Below are positions 62,475 through 64,000 of a stretch of DNA of 64,000 bases, in pieces (position 1 is the stretch's first letter; each line of letters begins with the position of its first letter). The DNA is taken from NCBI GenBank assembly GCA_000328365.1, contig KB291874.1:237771-301770 (forward strand), in the 5' to 3' direction. The translations under genes and the position numbers were made by a program. The notes beneath the pieces are model-generated. The model ran no database searches and was not told the DNA's origin. It worked only from the letters and a program-made list of their open reading frames with translations. The stretch comes from Capitella teleta. Lineage: Eukaryota > Annelida > Polychaeta > Capitellidae.

Positions 62475-63849
62475 GAATTTATCCACGATGAAAAACTACA
62501 CACTAACGATTCTGGAACTTCGCTAAGATTCGCGCAATGGTGAGCACGGCGAAGCAGCGTCCCAAGCGACGACGAAAGTCAGATCGCTGAGCGCAGAGCA
62601 GTAAACACGGCCGCCAATGACGTTGTTCACCGTTATAAAAACAATTAAAAAAATAAAAGCATATATGTTTTCAAACATGCAGAAATTTCATGTATTTTGT
62701 TTCTTTTGCTTCTCTTTAATGGAAGTCATTTCCACATTTGAAGATCTGAGCAAATGATGTAATTTAATATTATTGTCAAATGTAATACGAGATAAATCTC
62801 CCTCGCCATCATTAGAGGAAAATTTTCATCAATCCTAATCTCATTAAAAATTCATCCATAATTTATACTATTCTATCCATGTAAATATTCGTTTAATGAA
62901 TAAAAGTCATTATACAAGATCTAGGGATACACATGAGGTACAAGATTTGAATGGAAGCTTACCTTTGATGGCAAGGAACGTTTTTTTCTTTAAATCGCTA
63001 GCATATAATAATTGTTCAACTATATTTGACATTTCATTATCTATGTTTTGTATTAGAGAAAACAGGTATTAGGATGGAATACCCAACCCTCTCCTGTAAG
63101 CTAGTGTATTGCTTGAATCCCAGAAAGACGTGACCCAGATAGCATTCAGGTGTCGGTTATATGCCATTTTCCCATCATCATTGCCATAGAAGTATTGCTT
63201 CTTGCCACTGTCGTTCTTCTGCCACTTTTGTGGTGAGAATCATACACATAAGAAAATGTCTTTGCCACGTAGGTAAAATTTCTCTGACAAGAATGGAATT
63301 AAAATTATCACGTGCCACAATCATGCACTTTTTCATTCACATATCTGGCAACTTATCTGAAAGCATTCAACCAATTAAGCCGCTGAGCAAATGCAAATAG
63401 TGTGTGTTTGTTCCAGCCCAGCCACATGGGCACTGGCAATTAAAGGCTAAACGTTATAATGTATGCATGAAGCCTCAATATTCATGATTACTTATTTGAA
63501 TGTTACATCATTCTGTTCTTAGCATCCGATGGGAGTAGACATGCAAAATTATATTCACGTATTTCAAGTTTCAACTACATGTACATGCATCTTCAACGAT
63601 TCTTCAGCTGCCTTCATCGCTTTTTACTGGTGAGGTATTCTTTATACGATTGCATCGTTCATCATGTATACACATGTATATCACATACATGTGGTGTTGT
63701 ACTTTTAATTGCTAATACAAATGGCATCATTTGTTAAATACGATTGATACGCTCCACTCATTCGAAACATTTGATTAAATTATACTTTGTTCGCAGTTTC
63801 ACGGTTGAGATTTAGATTTTCCTTGTGTTCGAATTTCATCATCTATACC
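62475..63849. other. Upstream flank of RPL22, gene-free
   Basis: AT-rich apart from a short GC-rich patch (62550-62620). No convincing exon, RNA gene or mobile element. Confidence 0.6.
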
Positions 63850-64000
63850 CAGCCAACAAGGGAACGTTCCCAGAAGGTTCTCAGAAGGTTCCCCGGGAAG
63901 GTCACAGAAGGTTCCCGTGAAATATTCCCAGAACATTATTGTGTGGATCCCAAGGAGGTCACAGGGAATGTTCCCGGGAACTCACAGGGAAGTTCCCTGG
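63850..64000. repeat. Palindromic minisatellite of GGGAACGTTCCC / AGAAGGTTCC units, running off the window
   Basis: Successive ~10-bp units such as GGGAACGTTCCC, AGAAGGTTCTC, AGAAGGTTCCCC, GGGAAGGTCAC, GGGAATGTTCCC and GGGAACTCAC form an imperfect array with many short palindromes. The right end lies beyond 64000. Confidence 0.85.

Overview
The window is nuclear DNA from an animal. It has spliced genes with mostly short introns (about 45 to 100 bp, GT-AG), AT-rich spacers full of small DNA transposons, and animal gene families: a class IA PI3K catalytic subunit, melted/VEPH1, ACAP-type ArfGAP, a MID/TRIM C-I RING protein, a rhodopsin-class GPCR and ribosomal protein L22. Compact introns, intronless LRR and GPCR genes, tRNA-type SINEs and many MITEs suggest a marine invertebrate, perhaps a sponge or another early-branching lineage. 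That placement is an impression, not a demonstration. All exon boundaries were read by eye from splice signals, reading phase and remembered family sequences. Summed exon lengths are divisible by three for the ACAP, PI3K, VEPH1, RPL22, first and orphan genes.

Layout: 73-856 is a TIR-flanked DNA transposon. 1288-3585 (-) is an unrecognised spliced gene (possibly DUF7918-like) whose last exons are tandem duplicates. 5566 to about 10143 (-) is a TPR plus coiled-coil gene resembling the N-terminal TPR block of TTC3, with a pogo-like MITE in one intron. 10.1-15.8 kb is a repeat-rich spacer with a TTAA-flanked MITE and an hAT-like element. 15798-33106 (+) is a complete 22-exon ACAP gene; its 6.2-kb intron between the BAR and PH domains holds a tRNA-SINE, a hairpin minisatellite and, on the opposite strand, an intronless secreted LRR gene (25526-27346). 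A LINE scrap lies at 34.2 kb, an intronless GPCR at 35.0-36.3 kb (+), then a second TTAA MITE. 40616-42939 (+) is a MID-like TRIM gene broken by a 50-N gap. 45627 to about 47171 (+) is an orphan gene. 48934-52385 (-) is VEPH1/melted, 55179-59527 (+) is a p110-beta/delta-like PI3K, and 60560-62427 (-) is RPL22. The window ends in a palindromic minisatellite.

Functional links: PI3K p110 and melted both belong to the insulin/PI3K/FOXO signalling axis, and they lie head to head about 2.8 kb apart. ACAP is also a phosphoinositide-binding trafficking protein. Nothing shows co-regulation; the proximity may be chance.

The least expected signal is a 10-mer, CGTTATGATT (either strand), found exactly 12 times by eye in introns and spacers where well under one is expected. 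A cluster of NRF1-, CRE-, E2F- and YY1-like sites inside an RPL22 intron also looks like a hidden promoter.
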